Counted from the first letter of the stretch, positions 1-8,512 are shown. The stretch is DNA of 46,847 nt from Hymenobacter siberiensis (GCF_018967845.1 NZ_JAHLZZ010000004.1:1-46847); one strand, 5' to 3'. Notes: generated from the letters alone by a model not told the origin. Program-made: numbers and translations.

Positions 1-159
1 CCGACCGCCGTGAGCACCACGGGCACCTCGCCGCAAGCCAACTGGCGGGCACTCGCTTGCACCTGAACCGTGGCCAGCGGCGGCACCTGCAGCTGCAAGC
101 GCTGGGCCTGGCGCGTGCCGTCGGTGAAGGTGACGACGACGTAAACGGGCTGCGTTCCG
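1..159. repeat. Terminal direct repeat, left copy (circular overlap)
   Basis: The first 159 bases are identical to the last 159 (46689-46847). The repeat lies inside an open reading frame that continues in frame from the left edge into the right edge, so it is best read as an assembly overlap of a circular molecule rather than a biological duplication. The unique circle would be 46,688 bp. Confidence 0.93.
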
Positions 160-1586
160 GGCTGGCCGAACACCGGCGCCACCCGCTGCCCGGAAAGCAA
201 CACGGGGCTAGCGGCGTTGCCAATGGTCCAGTGCACCTGCTGAATGCCCTGCCGGCCGGGGTCACGAAGCTGGACCGCCAGCTGGGTGGGCTGGCCCGCA
301 CAGCCCGGGGTTGTCACGACCACAAAGCCTTCTTCGACGCTGCCGGTGCCGCCGGTCGACCGACCCGGGATGTTGGGCAAACAGTTTTGCGAGCTGGGCA
401 GGCGGCCCACGGGCAAGACCGTACCCGCCAACGGCTGCGCGGCGAAGCGCACGTAAGCGGCGTTGACGCTGTTGCACGAGTCAATCACGGGCAAGGCCGT
501 GGCACCCAACACGGCGATGTATATGCGCCCATTGGGCCCGCGCCGGTACGAGCCGGTAAGGCCGCGGAAGCTCGCCTCGGGCGCCAGCAGGCGTTTCGAC
601 CGCAGGAGCGCCGCCGGGCTACCGGCCAGCAAATCGTAGCGCACCAGGCTGCCCCGCTCGTCGGCGTACAGCAGGCTGCCATCGGCCGAAAAATCGGCCC
701 CGAAAACACGGCCGGGAAACTGGCCCGCGGGCACGGCCGGGTGGGTGAACAGGTTAACGGCGTTGCTCACCCGCCCCACCAGCGGGTCGAAATCGAACAC
801 GTCCAGACCGCCGAGCAAGCGGGTGGCAACCAACTGCCGCCCCGACGGCGAAAAGCGAAACACCCCGGTCTCCGCCACGCCCAGGCCCGCAAATACCGGC
901 CCCACGGCGCTCACCACCGGTTGAGCCGCCACGCCCGCCGGCGTGAAGGCGTAGGCATAGAAGCTGTTGTTGTCGAGGCCGTGGACCAGAATCCAGTAGT
1001 CGCGGCCGTTGGGCTGGCGAATGGCGGCCAAGTGCTCCGTGGCCAGCGTGTTGCCCGGAAGGGGAAGGGGCACATTGCGCTGGCGCACATCGCCGAGGCC
1101 GTTGCGCAGGCGCAGGTCCACCACGGAATAGCGCAGGCTGTTCTTTACGAAACTTTCCTTGGCGTCGGTCGTGAACAGGTACACCAGGTTCGGCTGGCCC
1201 GGCGCAAACAGGGCCACGGCTCCCTCGCTGGCCGATACATTGCCCCCCAGCGGGAAGCCACTGGGCATGAGTTGGTGCGTGCGGTCCCAGACCCGCTCGC
1301 CGTTGGAATACAGCAGCAGCGCCCCCGTGGTAGAGTCGGCCAAGCTGGTGCAGGACTCATACGAATCCATGACGCTGCTGGGCACCACTTGGGGCCAGTA
1401 GCGACCGGGCACAAACTGCAGCGCGCTGGCGGTGCCAAAGTACCACGCATCGTATTGGCGCTGCGCGTATCCGAGGCGTGGGCCGGCCAGCAACACCATC
1501 ACCAGAAGCAGGAGCCAGCCCCAGTGCCGTGCGCCGGTACCGCACAAAAGCCGCCGGGTCGCCCAGCACGAAAGGGGGCTTTCCAT
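1..1586 (-). CDS. T9SS type B sorting-domain surface protein, N-terminal part (continues at 46688-46289)
   Basis: Secreted or surface-anchored protein exported by Sec and then by the type IX secretion system. Read on the minus strand from ATG at 1586, the frame stays open to base 1 and continues from 46688 down to the TGA at 46289, about 661 aa in total. A hydrophobic signal segment (WLLLLVMVLLAG, about residues 24-35) ends near GYAQ and is directly followed by the YDAWYFGT motif that opens many Bacteroidota gliding-motility-associated proteins. A propeller-like region follows (SCTSLADSTTGALLLYSNGERVW is split between typical strands), then a PKD-like part. The frame is also open further upstream to ATG 1766, which starts with a second complete signal peptide (MKENLLLAVGCF...TPALAQ). 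That extra 60 residues looks like the 5' end of another secreted gene fused in frame. I prefer 1586 because the protein has its own signal peptide there. Confidence 0.82.
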   Translation of the reverse strand, partial: MESPLSCWATRRLLCGTGARHWGWLLLLVMVLLAGPRLGYAQRQYDAWYFGTASALQFVPGRYWPQVVPSSVMDSYESCTSLADSTTGALLLYSNGERVWDRTHQLMPSGFPLGGNVSASEGAVALFAPGQPNLVYLFTTDAKESFVKNSLRYSVVDLRLRNGLGDVRQRNVPLPLPGNTLATEHLAAIRQPNGRDYWILVHGLDNNSFYAYAFTPAGVAAQPVVSAVGPVFAGLGVAETGVFRFSPSGRQLVATRLLGGLDVFDFDPLVGRVSNAVNLFTHPAVPAGQFPGRVFGADFSADGSLLYADERGSLVRYDLLAGSPAALLRSKRLLAPEASFRGLTGSYRRGPNGRIYIAVLGATALPVIDSCNSVNAAYVRFAAQPLAGTVLPVGRLPSSQNCLPNIPGRSTGGTGSVEEGFVVVTTPGCAGQPTQLAVQLRDPGRQGIQQVHWTIGNAASPVLLSGQRVAPVFGQPGTQPVYVVVTFTDGTRQAQRLQLQVPPLATVQVQASARQLACGEVPVVLTAV

Positions 1587-1880
1587 GCGTTCCCGTTGGG
1601 GCAAACGGGTGCTGAAAAGGGCTTGTGACAGCGGGAGCATTCCCCCCAGATTGGCAGAACGCGAAGCGGATTTTAAGCCAGGTGGAGCCGTTTGCGCCAA
1701 CGCCGGCGTCAGCGAGGCGCAGGAGGCAACGAAACAACCGACCGCCAAGAGTAGATTTTCTTTCATATAAAGAGGAAAGTAGATAAAAAAACTGTGGTAA
1801 AATGAAAGTACACGCTTCCAGCCAATAGGAAAGTAGAAAATAGCAAGGGGCGCGTAAGGGCACGGGAGCTGTTCTATCGT
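1587..1880. other. Upstream region of the T9SS gene with an in-frame second signal peptide
   Basis: On the minus strand 1766-1587 codes in frame for a second signal peptide and about 35 further residues ahead of the preferred start. Upstream, 1767-1830 is AT-rich and probably holds the promoter. The rest up to the IS3 end at 1881 has no recognisable gene. Confidence 0.4.
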
Positions 1881-1893
1881 TGAGGTGGTCCAG

Positions 1894-2820
1894 TTACGCT
1901 GGACAGTTTAGGGCATTAAGTTGAAGAAGCTGCTGGTGAGTATGATAGGGCGTTTGGTAGTCAATTATGGAGTGCAGGCGTTCGTGATTATGGTAATCAA
2001 AATAGTCGGCGACGCTGCGCTGCGCATCCGCCAAATCGGCAAAAAGGGGCCGCTCGCGGACTTCGGGCACCTCCGTTTTGAGGCCCGACCCCCGGCTTTC
2101 GGCCTGGGCGTTGTCGTAGCAGTCGCTGCGGCGGCTTTGCGAGCGTATGGCTCCGTGGTCGTGCAGCAGTTGCCGGTAGGCGTTGCCGCAGTATTGCCCA
2201 CCCCGGTCGGAATGCACGAGTAGGGCTGGAGCAGCCGGTTGGGACCAAAATGCCCGTTGTAAGGCATTGGTCACCAGTTCTTCGGGCATGGTGGCTCCAA
2301 CTTGCCAGCCGACGACCTGTTTCCTGGCCATGTCCTGAAAAGCGCATAGGTAGGCCCTACCGGGTACGACCCAGTCGCCGTTGGCCAGCGGCAGGCAGGT
2401 GATGTCACTGACCTAGAACCGATTGGCCTGCGTGGGCTTGGGCTGGTCGAGCAGCCGGTTGGGCGTGCAGCGCCGCCCGTGGGTCGAATCGGTGGTGCGC
2501 GGCGTGAAGGCCTTGGGTTGCAGCGCGCGCAGGCCCCGGCGGCGCATGGCCGCCCGCAGGCGCTGACGGCCCACCCGGTGCCCCTTTTTTCGCAGCGCTA
2601 CCGGGAGGCGGCGGGGGCCATAACAGCGTTTATGCACCCCAAACACCTTGACTAGCGCCGTTTCCCAAGCGGGCTCGCCTGGCACGACCCGTTGTTGCTG
2701 CGCTTGTTGCCACGCTTGTTGCCACGCGTAGTAACCGCTGGCCGGTACGCTGAGCAGCTGGCAAAGCCGCCGCACGGGGTAGTGGTCGCGCTGCGCTTTG
2801 ATGAACCGGTAACAGCTCAT
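1894..2820 (-). pseudogene. IS3-family transposase OrfB (DDE integrase), amber-interrupted
   Basis: OrfB carries the HTH_21 and rve integrase-core domains of IS3 transposases. N-terminal part 2820-2416 includes YYAWQQ and GPRRLPVALRKKGHRVGRQR; the C-terminal part has HSDRGGQYCG, the SRRSDCYDNAQAES stretch with the catalytic D and E region, and NHERLHSIIDYQTP near the end. The two halves lie in one frame but are separated by a single TAG at 2413-2415, where the family normally has W in the N-R-x-W-V-S-D-I-T motif, so TGG to TAG is the simplest explanation. Unless the amber codon is suppressed, no full transposase is made. In the family OrfB is expressed as OrfAB by -1 frameshift. Confidence 0.85.
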
Positions 2821-2849
2821 TGGTCCGGTGTCTGCGAGAGCCTGCGCTT

Positions 2850-3143
2850 CTAGCAGGCGCTGGCGCTGGCTTTTTTTAAAATATCCAGCTCCTGCGCTTG
2901 CCGCCGGTTAGCCGCCCGCAACTGGCGCAACTCGGCGGTAGTGGCCGGGTCCAGTTCCGCCCCGCGAGCGGCTGCCACGGGGGCAAGCGCTTCTTTCTAC
3001 CACTTGTAGAGGCGTTTGGGGTCAATGTTCAGGGCGCGGGCCGCGGTCTGGGGCGAGCGGCTTCCACCGGCCAGGCGAAGGGCCTCGACCCGGAAGGCGG
3101 CGTCATAGCGCCGACGTTTGCTGGGTGGGGGGCTGTCTTTCAT
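2850..3143 (-). pseudogene. IS3-family OrfA (HTH), amber-interrupted
   Basis: Starts at ATG 3143 (MKDSPPPSKRRRYDAAFRVE) and has the helix-turn-helix of IS3 OrfA (AFRVEALRLAGGSRSPQTAARALNI split over this region) followed by a leucine-zipper-like segment ending ELDILKK. An in-frame TAG follows LYKW near 2997-2999, where Q or another residue is expected. The run TTTAAAAAAAG near 2874-2884 (minus strand) is the probable -1 slip site; a shift there joins the frame to OrfB through KKSQRQRLLEAQAL. The element therefore carries amber codons in both ORFs. Confidence 0.75.
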
Positions 3144-3194
3144 GACATTGGAAAGATAAGACCCTATTCTGTCCAGATTTACCCGACCACCTCA

Positions 3195-3355
3195 TAATGC
3201 ACCGTGCTCCAGCACGGAAATTCGCCGGGTAAATCCCGCCAGCCGCACCCGTTTTTCAGCACGTACAGAATACCATTGACCTCGTCAAGCAACGGCCATT
3301 TACTTTTGCGGCGTACGATAATCAGGGGCTCGATTCGGGACCAGTCCCGAAGATG
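3195..3355 (-). pseudogene. IS5-family transposase N-terminus, cut by the IS3 insertion
   Basis: Minus-strand residues LRDWSRIEPLI, LLDEVNGILYVLKNGCGWRDLP and FPCWSTVHYE match the N-terminal DUF4096-type domain of IS5/IS1182-like transposases. The frame ends at the IS3 right end (3194), exactly where the family would continue with the tryptophan-rich YFRRW segment. No continuation is found on the far side of the IS3 element, so the rest was lost. A TTG near 3345 could be the original start. Confidence 0.7.
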
Positions 3356-3736
3356 CAAATCAGATGCATATCTATTTATTCGAATAATACTTTTACAACA
3401 AGTAGTGCGCTGCAAATTTAACTTAAACACGATTCTTAGGGCCCCGCAGGGCCCGTTGGGGGAGGCGGCGCGGTTTGCGACAGGGTCTCCAGACGGGCCA
3501 CTGGCACGGGCCGGTCCGCGAGGGCCATGGAAGCGTGCACCGAGCGGACGGCCAGGGCCTTGACGACGGCGGGGTACTGCAGGTGGGAATGGCATTCGCG
3601 GAGTTTCATGGCAAAGAGGGGACGTGCAAGGATAAAGATACGGCCCCTTCCCCTGCCCCGCCGCTGGTCCCGCAAGGCTGCTATTCTCCGCACCGTGGGC
3701 GGAGAATAGCCCACCTAATCTCCGCACCGTGGGGAC
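3356..3736. other. No gene recognised; hairpin and short direct repeats
   Basis: AT-rich 3360-3425 may be the promoter of the truncated IS5 transposase. Further right, CTATTCTCCGC and GCGGAGAATAG (3681-3710) form an 11-bp inverted repeat, and TCTCCGCACCGTGG occurs twice (near 3685 and 3719). Open frames here are not recognisable as proteins. Confidence 0.35.
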
Positions 3737-3834
3737 TTAGGAAGGGGCCCCGGCCACCGGACTGGGCAGGGGGCGGGCGTGCAAGACCACGCCGCGGTGG
3801 TGCAGGTACTTGTAAAAGGTGGCCTTGCAGAGCA
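3737..3834 (-). pseudogene. Serine resolvase C-terminal helix-turn-helix remnant
   Basis: Minus-strand translation gives CKATFYKYLHHRGVVLHARP and a stop at 3737-3739. This matches the end of the intact resolvase at 44845-45456 (SKVTLYKYLRHRGVVIHSH), the DNA-binding helix of Tn3/Hin-type serine recombinases. The match breaks off exactly at the miniature inverted-repeat element 3829-3936. No N-terminal part is visible. Confidence 0.7.
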
Positions 3835-3936
3835 TCAAAAAGTGTGGGGCAATTCTGTTTACGGCTGCTCTATGCGAAAACAGGGCTAATGGCCGCTTAA
3901 CCCGTATCTGGACTGCCCCACACTTTTTGATGCTCT
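3829..3936. mobile_element. Miniature inverted-repeat element, family 1, copy A
   Basis: The 108-bp element has perfect 23-bp terminal inverted repeats (3829-3851 and 3914-3936) that begin AGAGCATCAAAAAGTGTGGG. A second copy with nearly the same ends is at 5611-5723. It has no coding capacity. The left end interrupts a resolvase remnant. Confidence 0.8.
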
Positions 3937-4099
3937 CCGGAGTTGAACCACGGCGGCTACCGCATGCGAAGAGAGAAGCTTTTTTTCATGGCCGTCCAGC
4001 GCCGGCTCTAGCGCCGGGCACAACCAGCAGGAAAAGCTACCCCGCCACCGGGTACCCGCACGAGTTGATTTGTGCCGCCGCGCCGGCCCCTGGGGCCGC

Positions 4100-5437
4100 T
4101 TATTGTGCTTTCGCCTTGTCAATCGACAGGACCGTTTGCAACAGCACGTTGGCGCCGTTGGCCAGGTCCCCCGGTTTGGTCAGTTCTTGGGGCGAATGGC
4201 TGATGCCCCCCACGCTGGGCACGAAAATCATGGCCACGGGGGCAATCGCGGCCATTTCCTGGGAGTCATGGCCGGCCCCGCTTTGCATCAGCTTGGTACT
4301 CAACCCCAAGGCCGTGGCCGCTGCCTGGACGGTTTGCTGCAACGCCTTGTCCGTGAGTGCTGGTTTTGAGGCGTTTGCTTGCCGGTCGAACCGGATGACG
4401 GTGTTACTGGTCACGGCAATGGCAGTTGCCCGGCGCTCAATTTCCCGAAAGAGCGTTTCGATTTTATCGGCAGCTAAATCCCGGATTTCCAACCCCAAGA
4501 CCACTTTGCCGGGAATTACGTTGTACGCACTGGGGGTGACGGCCAGTTTGCCCACCGTGCCCACCTGGTTTCCTGGTACCGAGGTGATGACTTCGTTGAC
4601 GGCGATGACCAGCCGGGACGCCGCCAGCAAGGCGTCTTGCCGCACGTTCATGGGGGTGGTGCCGGCGTGGTTGGCAAACCCTTCCACGGTGACTTCCCAA
4701 TGCACAATGCCCACGATGCCTTCCACTACCCCAATCTGTACGTTTTCCCGCGCCAAAATCCCCCCTTGTTCGATGTGCAACTCCACCCAGGCGCGAAGGT
4801 CCCCCCTCTTCCGGACACTAGACTGAATGTTGTCGGGGTTGCCCCCAATGGCCTTGATGCCTTCCGCCATGGTGGGCCCGCTTTGGCTTTTTTGTTGCAA
4901 CCCTGCGGGGGTTAAGTTGCCTGCCATGGCCATGCTGCCCACGGTGCCACCTTCCTCGTTAGAAAAAATGATGACTTCCAGCGGGTGCTCGGTGAGTATT
5001 TTGTGCTCGTTCAGCACGTCAATCACTTCCAGCGCGCCGAGGGACCCCAACGGGCCGTCGTAGTTTCCCCCATCGGGCACCATGTCAATGTGCGAGCCAA
5101 AGGCAATGGGTGGGAGCTTGGGGTTTTTCCCTTGTCGTTTGCCGATGATGTTGCCGGCCGCATCAATGACCGGGTCCAGCCCCGCCCGTTTCATTTGCGC
5201 GATAAACCACGCTCTTCCGTCGATATCTCCCTTGGTATAAGCTACTCGGTAGCCATGTCCCCGGTCGTCCCGGCCAAATTTGGCCAATTCGTCCAGGCGG
5301 GTCACGATGCGCGCTTCGTTTACCCGCAACGGGTTGCCCACCACCGCGCGTTGGCCATGAGCGCCCAGCAGGCCCAGGGTGCAGACGCTCAAAGCGGTGA
5401 CAAACACGTTTTTGATAAAGGGTCTTCTTTTCACCAT
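4100..5437 (-). CDS. M20-family N-carbamoyl-L-amino-acid hydrolase / allantoate amidohydrolase, Tat-exported
   Basis: Zinc-dependent amidohydrolase that by family removes the carbamoyl group from N-carbamoyl amino acids or ureido compounds. ATG 5437 gives a 445-residue protein starting MVKRRPFIK, a twin-arginine signal (RRxFIK) followed by a hydrophobic stretch, so export to the periplasm is likely; an upstream in-frame ATG at 5467 is less attractive. Visible motifs are GSHIDMVPDGGNYDGPLG (metal ligands H and D), SNEEGG (catalytic base and ligand), the substrate-binding WVELHIEQGG, the lid segment FANHAGTTPM, and GAGHDSQEMA with the last histidine ligand. It sits just downstream of pyrBC on the same strand, but two miniature elements lie between them. 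A carbamoylase beside aspartate transcarbamylase is suggestive, yet PyrB and PyrC act in the cytoplasm, so a shared pathway is not shown. Confidence 0.85.
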   Translation of the reverse strand: MVKRRPFIKNVFVTALSVCTLGLLGAHGQRAVVGNPLRVNEARIVTRLDELAKFGRDDRGHGYRVAYTKGDIDGRAWFIAQMKRAGLDPVIDAAGNIIGKRQGKNPKLPPIAFGSHIDMVPDGGNYDGPLGSLGALEVIDVLNEHKILTEHPLEVIIFSNEEGGTVGSMAMAGNLTPAGLQQKSQSGPTMAEGIKAIGGNPDNIQSSVRKRGDLRAWVELHIEQGGILARENVQIGVVEGIVGIVHWEVTVEGFANHAGTTPMNVRQDALLAASRLVIAVNEVITSVPGNQVGTVGKLAVTPSAYNVIPGKVVLGLEIRDLAADKIETLFREIERRATAIAVTSNTVIRFDRQANASKPALTDKALQQTVQAAATALGLSTKLMQSGAGHDSQEMAAIAPVAMIFVPSVGGISHSPQELTKPGDLANGANVLLQTVLSIDKAKAQ

Positions 5438-5610
5438 GGGTTTTTTAAATAAGTGGACGAGCCCCATTCCAAGCCCCCAATAGGTGCCTGAAAGATGGCC
5501 CTGGTTAAAATGAGGGTCTAAATATTACGTCAAAGCAACGGGATTTCCGATAACGTGGCGTATTTCCGCCCAAATTAGCTCCTGCGGCTAATGCCCAAAC
5601 AACAGGAGTT

Positions 5611-5723
5611 GGAGAGCATCAAAAAGGGTGGGGCAGCTGAGACCACTAAGCTCTTGACCACTGCCGGCGGGATGCCTACCCATACCGTTTAACCCAACTG
5701 CCCCACTCTTTTTGATGCTCTCC
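5611..5723. mobile_element. Miniature inverted-repeat element, family 1, copy B
   Basis: The 113-bp element has 26-bp ends (5611-5636 and 5698-5723) starting GGAGAGCATCAAAAAG with one mismatch between arms. The ends match copy A; the interiors share little beyond a TTAACCC stretch. Copies A and B bracket the M20 amidohydrolase gene. Confidence 0.8.
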
Positions 5724-5727
5724 TAAT

Positions 5728-5991
5728 CTTGACTTTAGCCCTTTGAGTAAACGTATTTTTTGAGTACCTGATTACTCGCTTTGCTCTGGAGCCTGTACGG
5801 ATGGTTTTGTCAGCGCTTGTTGCCGCTATGAAGCCGTGCAGTAACTCAGCAAGTGTTTTTGAGGGAGTCCTATCTGACTCGAACCTGTCAAAAGGGAATG
5901 GAAAAGGTCGCGTGTTTTCTCAAACGGTTAACACGCACTTTGTACGCCTAAGACACACATCCTGCTGTATGCCAAAAGGGCTAAAGTCAAG
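5728..5991. mobile_element. Miniature inverted-repeat element, family 2, with 5-bp target duplication
   Basis: The 264-bp element has perfect 17-bp ends CTTGACTTTAGCCCTTT (5728-5744 and inverted at 5975-5991) and is flanked by direct repeats CTAAT (5723-5727 and 5992-5996). The interior has a 64-codon open frame on the plus strand (5801-5995), probably fortuitous. The left flank overlaps the last base of the family 1 copy B, so it was inserted next to it. Confidence 0.8.
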
Positions 5992-6154
5992 CTAATATGC
6001 TAGACGTAAATCATCTTAAATTAGACCACCGACCTATTACTTTATCCGTCAAGCACGCTATGTGGCCATCGTGAAACGGTTTGCCACTTCCCGGAGCCAT
6101 CAATAAGCCTTAGACCGGACGTCTGCCCTGGGATAGGGCCCGCTCCACTACCTA

Positions 6155-7432
6155 TCAGCGCTCCAGCAGGATTTCCGCCCCCAAAATTACCATATCTACC
6201 CGGCCTTTCAGCGTCTGGTCGATGAAGGGCGTGTTCTGGGATTTGGATTTCATAAATTCCTTCGTGAAGGTGGTTTCCGCTTCGGTATCGAACAAGAGGC
6301 ACTCGGCTTTTTGGCCCACTTCGATGGCGGCTACCGGCAGGCCCATCAGGCGGCGTGGCTCCGCCGAATAGCGCTTCACCACTACGTCCCACCCGAATTT
6401 TCCGGGCTCGACGAAGTGGTGGTAGAGCGATACAAGAGCCGTATCCAAGCCGGTGATGCCATTGGGCGCGCTGAGGAAATCCTGGGCTTTTTCGAACGGC
6501 GTGTGCGGCGCATGGTCCGTAGCAATGATGTCGAATACGCCTTCGATGAGCCCTTCCAGCAGCGCATCACAATCGGCCTGCGTCCGCAACGGTGGGTTCA
6601 TCTTATAGTTCGTGTCGTAGTCGCCGATGTGCTCGTCGGTGAACATCAGATGGTGCGGCATCACTTCGGCTGTCACCTTCACATCGCCGCGGGATTTCCA
6701 CCAGCGGATGGTTTCCATGCCGAGCTTGCTGGACACGTGCTGGATGTGTACATGGGCACCCGCCGCGTGGGCCAGGCGAATGTCGCGGTCAATAATAATT
6801 TCCTCCGCGCAGGCCGGCGAGCCCTTGATACCGAGCCGGTAGCTCATCACCCCTTCGTTGAGGGCGCGCGGCCCGGCCAGTTCCAACACCTCGCAGTGGC
6901 TGGCGAAAAACATCCCAAACTCGGTGGCGTACTGCATCGCCCGGAGCAGCACCGCTGGGTCGGCGGTGGTATCCCCGTCGTCGGTGAGCATTTTCACGCC
7001 GAGTCCGCGCATGCCCTCGATTTCCGCCAGCTCCTTGCCCTCGCGGTTCTTGGTGACGCAGCCGGAGGTGTACACCGGAATGCGGGACCGGACCTTGGCA
7101 TTTTCCAGCACGGTGGCCACCGCGGTGGCCGAGTCAAGGGCCGGGCGGGTATTGGGCATCATCACCACGCCGGTAACGCCGCCGTTGATGGCCGCTTCGC
7201 TGCCCGTGGTGATGGTTTCCTTGTTTTCAAACCCGGGGGCGCGGAAATGGACGTGGGCATCAAACATGCCGGGCATCAGCACCCGGCCGCGCGCGTCGAT
7301 GACGCGGCCCCCCTCGGGGATGGCCAGTTTGGTGCCGATATTTTGAATGATTCCTTCGACAATCAGGACATCGCTCTCGACAAGCACGGGTGAATTTTCG
7401 GTGGCGATGCGGGCATTTTGAAGGAGAATCAT
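6155..7432 (-). CDS. pyrC: Dihydroorotase, class I
   Basis: Third step of de novo pyrimidine synthesis: reversible cyclisation of N-carbamoyl-L-aspartate to dihydroorotate in the cytoplasm. The 425-residue length suits class I enzymes. ATG 7432 (MILLQNARIATEN) is preferred over the upstream non-family extension to 7459. Visible active-site elements are DAHVHFRAPG (residues 58-67, zinc ligands H60 and H62, substrate R64), MPNTRPALD (92-100), DDGD (151-154), SHCE with H179, HVSS with H232 and ATDHAPHTPFEK with D306. It lies 99 nt downstream of pyrB on the same strand and is probably co-transcribed from the pyrB leader. No Shine-Dalgarno site is visible. Of amidohydrolase relatives such as hydantoinase, the motif set and neighbour favour PyrC. 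Confidence 0.93.
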   Translation of the reverse strand: MILLQNARIATENSPVLVESDVLIVEGIIQNIGTKLAIPEGGRVIDARGRVLMPGMFDAHVHFRAPGFENKETITTGSEAAINGGVTGVVMMPNTRPALDSATAVATVLENAKVRSRIPVYTSGCVTKNREGKELAEIEGMRGLGVKMLTDDGDTTADPAVLLRAMQYATEFGMFFASHCEVLELAGPRALNEGVMSYRLGIKGSPACAEEIIIDRDIRLAHAAGAHVHIQHVSSKLGMETIRWWKSRGDVKVTAEVMPHHLMFTDEHIGDYDTNYKMNPPLRTQADCDALLEGLIEGVFDIIATDHAPHTPFEKAQDFLSAPNGITGLDTALVSLYHHFVEPGKFGWDVVVKRYSAEPRRLMGLPVAAIEVGQKAECLLFDTEAETTFTKEFMKSKSQNTPFIDQTLKGRVDMVILGAEILLER

Positions 7433-7531
7433 GGAGGGAGGAGTGCTGTAAACCGGCAAGGGGTGTGATGGGGATATTCGGGCTGTTGGAGAAGAAAATA
7501 CACGGGCGGAACCAGCCGCCGCGTCCGGCGT

Positions 7532-8512
7532 TTAGGGCAGAATGACCTTCGAGCCGGCGCGCGGTTGTGCGGCATACGCTTCCTGCTTCGGGAAGTCGCC
7601 GCCCGGCGTGAGCCAGTCGAGCACGGCCATGCGAACGGAGATGCCGTTTTCGACCTGGTTGGTGATGAGGCTACGTTCGTAGTCCATCACGGCGTCGCAC
7701 AGCTCGACCCCCCGGTTCACGGGGCCGGGGTGCATGATGTAGAGGCCGAGGTCGCTGATTTCCGCCAGCCGGGTGTTGGTGATGCCGTACACCCGGTGGT
7801 ATTCGCGCACGCTGGGGAAAAACTGCACGTCCTGGCGCTCCAGCTGCACGCGGAGCAGGTACACGACATCGGGCGTCCAGGCCATGGCCGCCTCATAGTC
7901 GGTGAAGCGGCGGATGCTTGCCGGCACATACTTAGGCACCAGCGAGCCCGGGCCGAGATAAGCGACCTCGACACCCAGCTTTTGCAGCAAAGTGCTGGTG
8001 GAGCGCGCAACGCGGGAGTGCAGAATATCGCCGATGATGAGGACTTTTTTGCCCCGGGGGTCAGGGAATTTTTCCTTGATGGTGAAGGCGTCCAGCAGGG
8101 CCTGGGTGGGGTGCTCGTGCGCCCCGTCGCCGGCATTGATGACCGAGGCCGTGGTTTGGCGGGCAATCATGCCGGGCAGGCCGGGGTGCCCATGGCGGAC
8201 GACGATGTAGTCGGTGCGCATGGCCTGGAGCGTCTCGATGGTCTCGCGCACCGACTCGCCCTTGGTGATGGAGGAGTGGGCGACGTCGAAATTCGTTACC
8301 TCCGCCGAGAGGCGTTTCGCCGCGACCTCGAAGGAGGAGTGCGTCCGGGTGCTGGCCTCGTAGAACAGCATGAGCACGGACTTGCCCTCGAGGGCGGGAA
8401 TTTTTTTCACCGAGCGGGTGAACAGTTTTTTAAAGGACGTGGATTGGTCGAGCAGGAACTCGATTTCCTCCCGGTGAAGGGATGCGATGTCGAGCAGGTC
8501 TTTACGTGCCAT
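7532..8512 (-). CDS. pyrB: Aspartate carbamoyltransferase catalytic subunit
   Basis: Second step of pyrimidine synthesis: carbamoyl phosphate plus L-aspartate gives N-carbamoyl-L-aspartate. The 326-residue protein shows the carbamoyl-phosphate motif FYEASTRT (residues 50-57), KGES (84-87), HEHPTQALLDAF (132-143), the aspartate-binding LLRVQLER segment and HPGPVNRG near the end. No regulatory subunit gene (pyrI) is nearby, so allosteric control as in enterobacteria is not expected. Start ATG 8512 is fixed by the conserved N-terminus. A leader of about 260 nt with a strong intrinsic terminator precedes it, which points to transcriptional attenuation of pyrBC. Confidence 0.95.
   Translation of the reverse strand: MARKDLLDIASLHREEIEFLLDQSTSFKKLFTRSVKKIPALEGKSVLMLFYEASTRTHSSFEVAAKRLSAEVTNFDVAHSSITKGESVRETIETLQAMRTDYIVVRHGHPGLPGMIARQTTASVINAGDGAHEHPTQALLDAFTIKEKFPDPRGKKVLIIGDILHSRVARSTSTLLQKLGVEVAYLGPGSLVPKYVPASIRRFTDYEAAMAWTPDVVYLLRVQLERQDVQFFPSVREYHRVYGITNTRLAEISDLGLYIMHPGPVNRGVELCDAVMDYERSLITNQVENGISVRMAVLDWLTPGGDFPKQEAYAAQPRAGSKVILP

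Larger units (their letters stand above)
1881..3194 (-). mobile_element. IS3-family insertion sequence, complete but with nonsense mutations
   Basis: The 1314-bp element is bounded by imperfect inverted repeats that begin TGAGGTGGTC at both ends and share CTGGACAG and AGGG further in. It carries orfA and orfB in the usual overlapping arrangement with a poly-A slip site. No clear target duplication is seen (left flank ATCGT, right flank TAATG). The right end sits inside an IS5-type transposase gene, which it truncates. Confidence 0.85.

Noticed and set aside
57..1628. 523-codon plus-strand frame over the T9SS gene
   Set aside because: His/Gly/Arg-rich composition and TTG start; it is the antisense shadow of the minus-strand T9SS gene, which has recognisable domains.
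6311..7393. 360-codon plus-strand frame over pyrC, and similar long frames over pyrB, pyrD, oprM and the SPFH gene
   Set aside because: All are GC-rich shadows of well-recognised minus-strand genes.
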